From assembly GCA_900542045.1 (NCBI GenBank), contig UQMI01000088.1:1-5781 (forward strand): DNA of 5,781 nt. The letters run 5' to 3'. The notes beneath the pieces are model-generated. The model saw only the letters and a list, made by a program, of their open reading frames with translations. It was not told the DNA's origin and ran no database searches. A program made the translations under genes and the position numbers. Positions 1 through 5,523 of this stretch are shown in pieces (position 1 is the first letter of the stretch; each line of letters opens with the position of its first letter). Source of the DNA: an uncultured Blautia sp. GTDB lineage: Bacteria; Bacillota; Clostridia; Lachnospirales; Lachnospiraceae.

Positions 1-50
1 AAGTTCAACGCCAGCGTCTGCTGACCATAATCACTCAGGATTCCGAGAGA

Positions 51-158
51 TCATTCATATTTCTTTTTCTGCCGTTCTTTTCCGCAGGACCTGCAAACAA
101 TGCTCATGGAAATCTCCCCCGTCTGCCTTCCATCCAATCCTGCTTCTGTTATTCTCAT
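51..158 (-). CDS. Doubtful 35-aa ORF with CxxC, possible gene remnant
   Basis: I do not recognise this ORF. It starts at ATG 158-156, overlapping by ATGA the stop of the small ORF before it, and ends at TGA 53-51. A better ribosome binding site (GGGGGAG, 6 nt spacing) precedes an internal ATG at 107-105, which would leave only 18 residues, MSIVCRSCGKERQKKKYE. CRSCGK resembles half of a zinc ribbon. After the stop the same frame stays open to the window edge (SLGILSDYGQQTLALN), without ATG or GTG. It could be a nonsense-interrupted remnant of a longer gene, or chance. No function can be given. Confidence 0.15.
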   Translation of the reverse strand: MRITEAGLDGRQTGEISMSIVCRSCGKERQKKKYE

Positions 159-337
159 TTTACCTTCGTTATAATCATATTGGCAAGCATTTTGCATCTT
201 AATTTACAGATATATTCGGGCATAATTTCCGCATCCGCAGGTATGGTTTCATGCATAACTTCCATACCTGCAGACATGTAATCAGTCATTCTGTATCCGC
301 AGGCATACTTGCGGACAGATCTGGAGACTTCCCGCAC
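155..337 (-). CDS. Doubtful 60-aa small basic protein after the permease
   Basis: This is an unrecognised ORF of 60 residues. The start is GTG at 337-335, 9 nt after the permease stop, with a mediocre AGGG upstream at 4 nt spacing. It is rich in Arg, Lys, Met and Cys, with no membrane segment and no motif I can name. Position after three overlapping operon genes makes translation possible. Against it, the DNA contains a perfect 10-bp inverted repeat (237-246 with 262-271), which is unusual inside a short coding region, and the start is weak. It may be the 3' untranslated part of the operon or a decayed gene. Confidence 0.25.
   Translation of the reverse strand: MREVSRSVRKYACGYRMTDYMSAGMEVMHETIPADAEIMPEYICKLRCKMLANMIITKVK
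237..271. repeat. 10-bp perfect inverted repeat
   Basis: GCAGGTATGG (237-246) and CCATACCTGC (262-271) are perfect reverse complements separated by 15 nt that contain ATGCAT. There is no T-run on either side, so it is not an ordinary intrinsic terminator. It may be a protein-binding dyad or an mRNA 3' hairpin protecting the exporter operon transcript. The word ATCCGCAGG followed by C/T and AT occurs at its left edge and again at about 295. Confidence 0.6.
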
Positions 338-346
338 TCTTCCCTG

Positions 347-1156
347 TTATTCATATTTTTGCCTGTGCAACAGGATTCCACATACAGCCGCCGCCCCGCA
401 GAATACAAGGATCAGGTACCATAGATTTTCGAAGCAAAATCCGTGATCCAGCAGCAGCCGGTACCCCCAGGAAGCGGGAAAGATACGTCCTATACTTTTG
501 AGAAACCCGGGCAGCAAATCCATGGGAAACATAATTCCCGAAAGCAGGATCGAAGGCAGGAATACCAGCTGCGCGATCATTGTCAGTTTTGCCTGATTTT
601 TTACAGCCAGTCCCAGGATGCTTCCTACGCTAAGTGATGCAATTATGTATACGGCAAGACCAGCAAAGAAAACCGGAATCTGTGCCGGCAAAGCTGCCTC
701 AAACAGTACAGGCGCAAGCAGCAATACGATACTGCAGCTGAGCAGCAAATGCACAAATGCAGAGAGCAGCATGGTAACAAGGCCGAAGCCAAACGGCACT
801 CCATTTGCTTTATAAACTTTTTTCACATCGCTTCCATATGTTTCGATCAGAGATGGCGGAAGCCCAATGAACGCACCCATGGAAACATTCATAACAATCA
901 TAGTCTGTATCAGTGTACTTCTCATTTCCGGCATAACAGAAGTAAAAATGCCGCCCATAAGCAAAAAGAAAAGAAGCGGAACAATATAACAGGTAACAAG
1001 CAGTGATCTGCTCCGTATATCCAATTTCCACTGTATTACAGCCCCATAAAAGAATCCTGTGATGCAGGATTCTCCGCCTGCAGCGGATTGTTTCTGGCGT
1101 CCTTCTTCCTCGCCGCCGCAGTGCGATCCCCGCAGATCACATAAAAAACCGCTCAT
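347..1156 (-). CDS. ABC-2 type transporter permease
   Basis: This is the membrane subunit of an ABC exporter, expected to form the translocation path and to be driven by the ATPase encoded just upstream. The 269 residues start with a hydrophilic stretch of about 45, followed by six predicted membrane segments near 52-74, 81-103, 122-150, 162-184, 190-211 and 244-263. The layout, and the stretch around residues 196-214 (LVFLPSILLSGIMFP), are typical of ABC-2 permeases of the drug or antibiotic export type. The ATG at 1156-1154 overlaps the ATPase stop as ATGA, and GGGAGGG lies 7 nt upstream, so the start is well supported. The N-terminal 30 residues (GGEEEGRQKQ) are longer than usual for this family. 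The substrate cannot be read from the sequence; the MerR regulator in the same operon suggests a toxic small molecule. Confidence 0.88.
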   Translation of the reverse strand: MSGFLCDLRGSHCGGEEEGRQKQSAAGGESCITGFFYGAVIQWKLDIRSRSLLVTCYIVPLLFFLLMGGIFTSVMPEMRSTLIQTMIVMNVSMGAFIGLPPSLIETYGSDVKKVYKANGVPFGFGLVTMLLSAFVHLLLSCSIVLLLAPVLFEAALPAQIPVFFAGLAVYIIASLSVGSILGLAVKNQAKLTMIAQLVFLPSILLSGIMFPMDLLPGFLKSIGRIFPASWGYRLLLDHGFCFENLWYLILVFCGAAAVCGILLHRQKYE

Positions 1157-1968
1157 TCAGTTTCCCTCCCTGCCATTTCCATAAAATGCTGCTCCAGTGT
1201 GCCCCGGTCCACTTTAATATCCAGTACATGGATTTCTTTCTGTTTTAATTCCCAAAGCAGTAAAAGCAAAGTATCTTCAATATTATCCGTTTCATAAGTA
1301 TGGTTTCCCTGCTGTGTCCGGATATGGATCAGATATTTTCTTCCTACCTGATCGGTCAGTTCCGAAGCTGTGCCGCAAAAGACAATCTTTCCTCTATTTA
1401 AAATGGCAATGCGGTCACACAAATTTTCCACTTCCGCCATATCATGGCTTGCCAGAACGATGGTTTTTCCGTGTGACTTGAGTTCCCGGATCTGTTCGTG
1501 GAGCGACAGTCTTCCTTCCACATCAAGTCCCGCCGTTGGCTCATCGAGAAAAATAACATCCGGATTGCCGATCAGCGCCAGCGCCAGATGCAGCCTTCTT
1601 TTCTGTCCCGTAGATAATTGCAGATACTGCTTCTTTTCTATTGCCCTGATACCAAGGGTATTCAGCATTGTCTCATCTATTGTTGTCCTGTTCCATTTTG
1701 CAAACAGCTTTACCGCCTCCATCGGCCTGATATGCGCAGGCAAAGAGGACAACTGCAGCTGAATCCCCATTTTTCCATTTACAGTGATCGTACCGCTGTC
1801 ATATTTCCTTAAACCTTCGATACATTCAAGTGCCGTGGTCTTTCCCGCTCCATTTACCCCAAGCAGCGCAAAGATTTCTCCTTTCTCAATTTGAAGATCG
1901 ATCCCCTCAAGAACCGTATGACTGCCGTAACTTTTCTTTAATGCACGAACTTGTATTGCACTGCTCAT
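1153..1968 (-). CDS. ABC transporter ATP-binding protein
   Basis: This is the cytoplasmic ATPase that powers the partner permease (downstream, overlapping by ATGA). In its 271 residues are Walker A GVNGAGKTT (37-45), a Q-loop at about Q70-Q72 (GIQLQLSS), the signature LSTGQKRR (118-125, a variant of LSGGQ), Walker B VIFLDEP (138-144), D-loop AGLD (146-149) and H-loop His175 (ASHD). All catalytic elements are present, so it should be active. The C-terminal region of about 65 residues past the core is of the kind seen in DrrA/CcmA-like exporter ATPases. The start ATG at 1968-1966 overlaps the MerR stop as ATGA and is preceded by GAGGAGG at 7 nt; this ribosome binding site lies inside the repeated 3' end of the regulator gene, so the two are probably translationally coupled. 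The drug-export role is inferred from the context. Confidence 0.93.
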   Translation of the reverse strand: MSSAIQVRALKKSYGSHTVLEGIDLQIEKGEIFALLGVNGAGKTTALECIEGLRKYDSGTITVNGKMGIQLQLSSLPAHIRPMEAVKLFAKWNRTTIDETMLNTLGIRAIEKKQYLQLSTGQKRRLHLALALIGNPDVIFLDEPTAGLDVEGRLSLHEQIRELKSHGKTIVLASHDMAEVENLCDRIAILNRGKIVFCGTASELTDQVGRKYLIHIRTQQGNHTYETDNIEDTLLLLLWELKQKEIHVLDIKVDRGTLEQHFMEMAGRETE

Positions 1969-2855
1969 GGCCCTGCCTCCTCAACTGAACTGCCCCCGCC
2001 CCTTACTGCCTCGAACGGACTGGCTTCAGAACCTGTCTCCTCAAGGGAATCGTCTCCAGCCCCTCCTTCCTCAAACGGATTGACTCCAAGCCCTGCGAAA
2101 TAGACCTGCAAGGCTGGCTCTAAATACTCGTTAATAATCTTCTGTCTTTCTTCCCATGCATTTGCGGCAGTTTCAATATTGCCAAATTCTATCAATTTCG
2201 GGAGCATACGCATATCACCTTTTGTAAACTCCATGATCAGGCTCCAATATTCTTTTACAGCCTGCTGACACTCTTCACTTTCCGGCGGTACATTTTCCTT
2301 TTGAAGATTCAGGATCTCATCACTCAAACGGTTAAACCGGTCCATAAAGTCCAGGCCGCTTTTCTGATCAAACTGACCGCGTATATGGTCGAGAGTATCA
2401 TCATCAAATCGCTTAATAAGATAGTAAAAATCATTTTTCATTTGCAGGTTAACAATAATATCTGCATATTTCTTAAAGTTCACCGCCTGCATTTGCAGAA
2501 CCTCCGCTTTCAGCTGCTCGATGGCTGTCAGAGAAGCATTGAGTTGCTCTATTTTTTTGCGCAGATCATCAGCCTGCTTCGCAAGAGCATTTGCCACATC
2601 CGCCGGTGTCTCCAGCGATATCAGCCGCTGTTTGATATCCTCCAAAGAAAACCCCAGCGACTTCAAAGAGATGATCTGGTGCAGTGTAACCAGATCTTTA
2701 TCTGTATAAAGCCTGCGCCCTCCTTCGCTCTCCGCCGATGGAGAGAAAAGTCCTTCTTTATCATAATACTGCAGTGTCCGGACGGTAACACCCATTTTCT
2801 TTGCTGCTTCGCCAACTGTCATAAATCCCTCCGGAATTGCTCTGTGTTTTGTCAT
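1965..2855 (-). CDS. MerR-family transcriptional regulator with TipAS-like ligand domain
   Basis: This is a DNA-binding regulator, probably an activator of its own operon with the two ABC genes. In its 296 residues, 11-50 form the winged helix-turn-helix (MTVGEAAKKMGVTVRTLQYYDKEGL), with the wing (GGRRLYTDKD) following. Residues about 85-125 form the dimerising coiled coil, and about 150-253 are helical and resemble the TipAS antibiotic-recognition domain (EYWSLIMEFTKGD). Residues 258-296 are a Gly/Glu/Ser-rich tail made from a 10-residue repeat (NPFEEGGAGD, DSLEETGSEA, SPFEAVRGGG, SSVEEAGP). I chose ATG 2855-2853, because AGGAGG at 2870-2865 lies 9 nt from it but only 3 nt from the in-frame GTG at 2861. 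By analogy with TipA or BmrR-like proteins, it would bind a drug and remodel a long-spacer promoter; the ligand is unknown. Confidence 0.88.
   Translation of the reverse strand: MTKHRAIPEGFMTVGEAAKKMGVTVRTLQYYDKEGLFSPSAESEGGRRLYTDKDLVTLHQIISLKSLGFSLEDIKQRLISLETPADVANALAKQADDLRKKIEQLNASLTAIEQLKAEVLQMQAVNFKKYADIIVNLQMKNDFYYLIKRFDDDTLDHIRGQFDQKSGLDFMDRFNRLSDEILNLQKENVPPESEECQQAVKEYWSLIMEFTKGDMRMLPKLIEFGNIETAANAWEERQKIINEYLEPALQVYFAGLGVNPFEEGGAGDDSLEETGSEASPFEAVRGGGSSVEEAGP
1979..2098. repeat. Four 30-bp degenerate tandem repeats in the MerR gene 3' end
   Basis: Units begin at 1979, 2009, 2039 and 2069, each opening with CCTC(A/G)A on the plus strand and keeping a 30-bp period with no indel. They encode the 10-residue repeated tail of the regulator (for example NPFEEGGAGD and SPFEAVRGGG). 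Because the period is a multiple of three, copy number can change without breaking the frame. The final unit carries the ribosome binding site of the ATPase gene. Confidence 0.7.
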
Positions 2856-2864
2856 AATCACTTA

Positions 2865-2870
2865 CCTCCT
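2865..2870 (-). promoter_or_regulatory. Ribosome binding site fixing the MerR start
   Basis: AGGAGG on the minus strand. Spacing is 9 nt to ATG 2855 and 3 nt to the in-frame GTG 2861, which argues for the ATG. Confidence 0.8.
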
Positions 2871-2877
2871 GACGCCT

Positions 2878-2908
2878 ATTATAAGTCATTACGCAGCGTC
2901 ACAAGCAA
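2878..2908 (-). promoter_or_regulatory. MerR-type promoter with 19-bp spacer
   Basis: On the minus strand TTGCTT (2908-2903) is followed after 19 bp by a perfect TATAAT (2883-2878), 22 bp before the MerR start codon. A spacer of 19-20 bp is the hallmark of promoters that MerR-family activators reshape. A short dyad, ACGC-A-GCGT (2891-2899), sits within the spacer near its centre, where a MerR dimer would bind. An alternative -35, TTGTGA, would give a 15-bp spacer. Autoregulation is inferred. Confidence 0.6.
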
Positions 2909-2958
2909 GTCCCTTTTTTCAATTTTCAGCGAGATCCCATGCGGCGGCAGCCCCCGGG

Positions 2959-3431
2959 ATCTGCTATTAGCTCCGTATACGGTTGCAAATTCGGATATCC
3001 CCGTCTGTGCCGTGCCAATTCGGTCTGATATACGGTTGCAATCCCGACAGTCCGCATTTTGCCCGTACCAAACCAGGTCCACTTACGGGTGTAAAAACGA
3101 TTATCAGCATTTCTCCCGTACTTAACTGTGTCCACATACGGGCGTAAAGACCAATATCTCTATTTGACACGTACCAAACCGGGTATACTTACGGGTGTAA
3201 AGATGAATATCAGCATTTCTCCCGTACTTGACTGTGTCTATGTACGGGCGTAAAGACCAATATCTCTATTTGACACGTACCAAACCGGGTCCACTTACGG
3301 GCTTAAAGATGAAAAGAGGGACCGCACCCGTAGCGCTCGGCCCAAAACACGGTGGGAATCGAAAAACAGGGGCTGCGCCCGTAGCGCCCGTCTGGCGAAC
3401 AGTGGTAATCCCGGATTCCTCAATCTGTGCC
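2959..3431. repeat. Tandem array of about nine 53-bp imperfect units
   Basis: Units start at 2959, 3012, 3065, 3118, 3171, 3224, 3277, 3330 and 3381, and GTA recurs at 3432. The first seven intervals are exactly 53 bp and the last two 51 bp. Most units begin GTAC or GTAG after CCC or C, and carry the core TACGGGTGTAAA (or TACGGGCGTAAA, TACGGTTGCAA) at about +20. Units 3065, 3171 and 3277 are one type (GTACCAAACC) and 3118 and 3224 another (GTACTT, then ACTGTGTC), so the central block is a 106-bp higher-order repeat. The outer units are diverged; the first and last share a TCTGTGCC end. A period of 53 is not a multiple of three, so the short ORFs crossing it on both strands are not a protein repeat. 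It fills most of the gap between the MerR promoter and the terminator at 3518. Confidence 0.85.
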
Positions 3432-3517
3432 GTATAATGGTAAAAATACTTTACATAAGAATATCAGAAAACAAACAGGCAGCTTCTGGTCTTTTTTTCT
3501 GCTTTCCTGTCACATAA

Positions 3518-3566
3518 AAACCCCGAAAACTCTTCATTCGCGATGAATAAAAAGCTCTCGGGGTTT
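3518..3566 (-). terminator. Intrinsic terminator, possibly bidirectional
   Basis: AAACCCCGA (3518-3526) pairs with TCGGGGTTT (3558-3566), with a smaller inner stem TTCAT/ATGAA (3533-3537 with 3543-3547). On the minus strand the hairpin runs directly into TTTTTATG. The plus-strand exit is also T-rich (TTTGGTTTTATATTT). It most likely ends the minus-strand transcript of the zincin and lipoprotein genes, about 170 bp after the last stop. Confidence 0.8.
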
Positions 3567-3603
3567 GGTTTTATATTTCAGACCGAAATCAAATCGTTTT
3601 ACT

Positions 3604-3646
3604 GGTGAACTCCCCATTGTCTAAAGCCAATGGGATTGCGGTAGCC
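3604..3646 (-). mobile_element. IS200/IS605-like right-end hairpin remnant (omega-RNA scaffold end-like)
   Basis: Read on the minus strand: GGGCTACCGCAAT, then stem CCCATTG (3634-3628), loop GCTTTAGA, stem CAATGGG (3619-3613), then GAGTTCACC. A perfect stem with a CTTTAG loop, flanked by GCAATC on one side and a short GGAG(x)TTCA(x) end on the other, is the usual look of the right end of IS200/IS605-family elements, where the TnpB guide RNA scaffold also ends. It lacks a T-run, so it is not a terminator. No tnpA or tnpB is visible nearby, so this is a solo end or a decayed copy. The identification rests on pattern memory, not on a search. Confidence 0.5.
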
Positions 3647-3738
3647 CTATTTCAAAAATTCTGAAAGAAAAAATCTTGGAGACTTCATCAAATCTGTAGT
3701 ATTCAAAAAACTCAACTGCTTATTCTTTTAAATTCTAA

Positions 3739-4095
3739 TTATTCCTCATCTTGATTCACAGAAGTTTTTAATGTAATGCCATATACAGAATTTATTTGCA
3801 GCGGTTCACTTTCTTCTATTTCACCATTATAATACACAACAATTTCATCGCCAACAGAAATATCTGTATAACTGTCTTCGCTTTCCATCTCTAATGAAAC
3901 TTTACAGCTTGCCCCATCCGGATAACCTTTTGTACGAATATAAATTATAAGATAACTGTCTTGTACTTCTTCTACAATTCCAGCAACACTTGGCTCATTT
4001 TCCATGATATAATCCATCGTCCGCTTACTGCAGCCTGCCAATCCTAATGCAAAGACCAATACTGAAATAAAAATTGTCCGCCACTTCACATTCAT
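3739..4095 (-). CDS. Small DUF3221-like lipoprotein
   Basis: This is a predicted surface lipoprotein of 118 residues. It has a basic N-terminus (MNVKWR), a hydrophobic segment (residues 7-20) and a lipobox LAGC with Cys22 as the lipidation site. The mature part has the pattern of the DUF3221 family, probably a small beta-barrel: VAGIVEEVQDSYLII, a charged middle, VGDEIVVYYNGEIEES (81-96) and PLQINSVYGITL (98-109). I chose ATG 4095-4093 over the upstream in-frame ATG at 4158, because GGAGG lies just before it, because signal peptide and lipobox then sit at the N-terminus, and because it leaves a 16-bp gap to the zincin gene rather than an overlap. It is co-transcribed with that gene. The function is unknown. 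Confidence 0.8.
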   Translation of the reverse strand: MNVKWRTIFISVLVFALGLAGCSKRTMDYIMENEPSVAGIVEEVQDSYLIIYIRTKGYPDGASCKVSLEMESEDSYTDISVGDEIVVYYNGEIEESEPLQINSVYGITLKTSVNQDEE

Positions 4096-4111
4096 GTCCT
4101 CCAGTCGGAGT

Positions 4112-4699
4112 TTATTTATAAAATGCAACATATCCTGCTTCTGTCGGATGGTCAGCAATCAGACTGTCATGCTCTTTTAATACATTAGAAGCAATAATCA
4201 AATCTGCTCCTGCAGCAATAAAATTAACCATCATAGTAAGCAAAGATACCGTGCCGGGATATACATATACAAACAGTACACTTCCTAAACCTAATATTAC
4301 AAAAGGTGTCAATACACCGATCAGATATTGTTTCTTTTTCAATGCAGCCTTACAGGCACAACTCGGCATCATTGCGTTGATATTAAAATGAACCACACTC
4401 CATCCTTTGCCGCTGGAAATCGCCCAGCCAATGCCATGCAGCAACTCATGTATTACAACGGAAATAACAATGATCACAATAAACATAATATAAAATGAAA
4501 GTCCCCCTACTTCTGACAGGTGTGCCCTTTCAATCAGTAAAAAACGATACAGCAGACCAATGATCACTACAAAGGGAAGAGCATACAGAACTCCCAAACC
4601 CATTGCTTTTCCAGATGAAATGGTAACGTCTTTTTCTTTGTACCCATCCTCCTGTAACTGTACTTTCATTTTTTTAAATTCTTCATTATGATCACTCAT
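4112..4699 (-). CDS. DUF3267-like putative membrane zinc metallopeptidase
   Basis: This is an integral membrane protein of 195 residues with the zincin motif HELLH (His84, Glu85, His88) at the end of the second membrane segment, the layout of the DUF3267 putative zincin peptidase family. Membrane segments are predicted near 33-55, 66-89, 126-147 and 150-172. GADLIIASNVL (164-174) supplies Asp166, a plausible third zinc ligand as in other intramembrane proteases. The C-terminal ADHPTEAGY (182-190) is also typical of the family. A cytoplasmic charged N-terminus of 30 residues precedes the first segment. The start ATG 4699-4697 has GGGAGG about 7 nt upstream. The lipoprotein gene follows after 16 bp. 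Whether it cleaves anything, and what, is not known; the family is named from the fold motif. Confidence 0.85.
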   Translation of the reverse strand: MSDHNEEFKKMKVQLQEDGYKEKDVTISSGKAMGLGVLYALPFVVIIGLLYRFLLIERAHLSEVGGLSFYIMFIVIIVISVVIHELLHGIGWAISSGKGWSVVHFNINAMMPSCACKAALKKKQYLIGVLTPFVILGLGSVLFVYVYPGTVSLLTMMVNFIAAGADLIIASNVLKEHDSLIADHPTEAGYVAFYK

Positions 4700-4743
4700 T
4701 TGTTATCCTCCCACACGTATCCATTTGCTTAACCGATATCTAC

Positions 4744-4772
4744 AGTATAATCTAATTTTATGCTGCATACAA
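4744..4772 (-). promoter_or_regulatory. Sigma-70-type promoter for the zincin and lipoprotein genes
   Basis: On the minus strand TTGTAT (4772-4767) is followed after 17 bp by TATACT (4749-4744, five of six matches to the -10 consensus), leading to the start codon at 4699. The -35 is weak (three of six). Confidence 0.5.
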
Positions 4773-5027
4773 GCAAAAAGGGATATGAAGCTTTCATATT
4801 TACAAGCACCTTTTCGTGACTGTGCCAGCTGGCGCAACCGTCCGCCTCCTATGTTCCTTTTTCCGAACGACACACATCCCGGACAGCCGCATCATGGCCA
4901 GGAGCAGTTGGAAGATTATAAAGTAAAAGCAATCTGCAGCCATACCATAAAGGAGAAAGAACAGGAAATGAATGAAAATGAAATTACGAATGCGTATTTT
5001 ACAGAGCTATACAGCAGAAATGCAGCA
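4773..5027. other. Intergenic region with no supported gene
   Basis: The plus strand is open from about 4725 to 5246, and a start at ATG 4968 has a distant AAGGAG. That frame would run through the tRNA terminator, the antisense of the tRNA fragment and the junction, so I do not accept it as a gene. The minus strand holds an equally short open stretch. I see no RNA family here. Confidence 0.4.
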
Positions 5028-5062
5028 CAAAAAGAAAAAGCCCTTGAAAACTCAAGAGCTTT
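5028..5062 (-). terminator. Intrinsic terminator of the tRNA-Leu gene
   Basis: On the minus strand AAAGC-T-CTTGA (5062-5052), loop GTTT, TCAAG-G-GCTTT (5047-5037) makes an 11-position stem with one mismatch, followed by TTTTTCTTTTTG. It starts 4 nt after the tRNA discriminator base, the normal place for a tRNA terminator, and marks the left flank as the original downstream side of the tRNA gene. Confidence 0.85.
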
Positions 5063-5065
5063 ACA

Positions 5066-5120
5066 TGCCGCAGACCGGAATCGAACCGGTACGGGTATCA
5101 CTACCCACGGGATTTTAAGT
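5066..5120 (-). tRNA. tRNA-Leu(UAA) 3' fragment, truncated, likely attachment site
   Basis: Read on the minus strand, the sequence gives an anticodon loop CTTAAAA (5119-5113, anticodon TAA), the 3' side of the anticodon stem TCCCG, a long class II variable arm GGGTA/TACCC, a T-arm ACCGG-TTCGATT-CCGGT, the 3' acceptor strand CTGCGGC and discriminator A at 5066. CCA is not encoded. The 5' half is missing: the bases before the loop (AATGA) do not pair with TCCCG beyond two positions, and no GCCGCAG for the acceptor stem is found upstream. A functional tRNA is therefore not made here. A clean break at the anticodon loop with an intact 3' end and terminator is what tyrosine-recombinase integration into a tRNA gene leaves at the end opposite the reconstituted tRNA. 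A group I intron remnant is less likely, because the bases at the break are not a 3' splice boundary. Confidence 0.85.
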
Positions 5121-5289
5121 CATTTAGTGCCAACCGATTTTCCCAGAACGTCTTGGTACGAAATGGAACTTAGAGTCCCGAAAAATGGGGATTTTTTACC
5201 GGCTCGAAACAGCCTGAATGATAAATTTCTTGCAAATTCAGTATAAATCAAGATTTTGACTTTGGCAAGGCTTTTTCGATGCAAAAGGG

Positions 5290-5370
5290 ATGATGGAGGG
5301 ATATTGGCAGGATATCCTCACATCCAGAATTAATAGAAAAAAGGTGACATTCAACCGAACGATTGGCTAG
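5290..5370 (+). CDS. Doubtful 26-aa ORF ending in a terminator stem
   Basis: ATG 5290 opens MMEGYWQDILTSRINRKK and eight more residues, with the TAG stop at 5368-5370 forming the first bases of the following terminator stem. There is no good ribosome binding site. The frame continues upstream only to TGA 5257. It could be the 3' end of a decayed gene whose terminator survives, or chance. I do not recognise it. Confidence 0.15.
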   Translation: MMEGYWQDILTSRINRKKVTFNRTIG

Positions 5371-5400
5371 AGGCAGCATCATCATGCTGCCTCTATTTTA
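5368..5400 (+). terminator. Strong intrinsic terminator upstream of first leader copy
   Basis: A perfect 12-bp stem, TAGAGGCAGCAT (5368-5379) with ATGCTGCCTCTA (5384-5395) around a CATC loop, is followed by TTTTATTTC. It sits just before the first copy of the duplicated start region, so it may be an attenuator or the terminator of a lost upstream gene. Confidence 0.85.
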
Positions 5401-5411
5401 TTTCAGAAAGA

Positions 5412-5432
5412 GAGGCTTACTTATGGAATACC
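5412..5432 (+). repeat. 21-bp direct repeat, first copy (aborted start region)
   Basis: This copy is identical to 5656-5676, 244 bp downstream. It covers part of the ribosome binding site, the spacer GCTTACTT, and the codons ATG GAA TAC plus one C. Here the frame stops after seven codons (MEYPDRR, TAA at 5444-5446), whereas the second copy opens a long gene. It is either a relic of a duplicated gene start or a short leader ORF. Confidence 0.75.
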
Positions 5433-5523
5433 CAGACAGACGGTAAGCGATATAAACAAAGATTGGCTTATTTACAAGGGTTTTAGCGATTATAAAGCGC
5501 TATAAAACAATAAAACAAAATTT

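Noticed and set aside
2301..3125. Plus-strand ORF of 274 residues opposite the MerR gene
   Set aside because: It is antisense to a clear MerR-family gene and its promoter, with no family resemblance of its own.
3164..3189. Promoter TTGACA...TATACT inside the array
   Set aside because: The spacer is only 14 bp, and the -10-like word is not kept in the sister units.
2959..3431. CRISPR array
   Set aside because: The whole 53-bp unit repeats, including what would be spacers, and the units are imperfect. No cas genes are present.
2879..3437. Several ORFs of about 67-69 residues on both strands across the 53-bp array
   Set aside because: The 53-bp period is not divisible by three, so similar peptides appear in successive frames. 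They are repeat shadows, without convincing ribosome binding sites.
3613..3634. CCCATTG/CAATGGG hairpin as a rho-independent terminator
   Set aside because: No T-run follows on either strand. The CTTTAG loop and flanks fit an IS200/IS605 end better, and a real terminator lies at 3518-3566.
5113..5120. Group I intron in the tRNA-Leu anticodon loop
   Set aside because: tRNA-Leu(UAA) is a known intron site, but the whole loop CTTAAAA is present and the preceding bases do not look like an intron 3' end. No 5' exon is seen within the window.
4725..5246. Plus-strand ORF of 173 residues, with an internal start at 4968
   Set aside because: It reads across the zincin promoter, the tRNA terminator, the antisense of the tRNA fragment (DRNRTGTG is translated T-arm) and the integration junction. 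The ribosome binding site for ATG 4968 is too far away (12 nt). At most it is a chance chimera.
5334..5483. Open frame through the first terminator and leader (reading RYKQRLAYLQGF near its end)
   Set aside because: It has no start codon and no ribosome binding site, and it passes through a perfect terminator stem. Likely chance.
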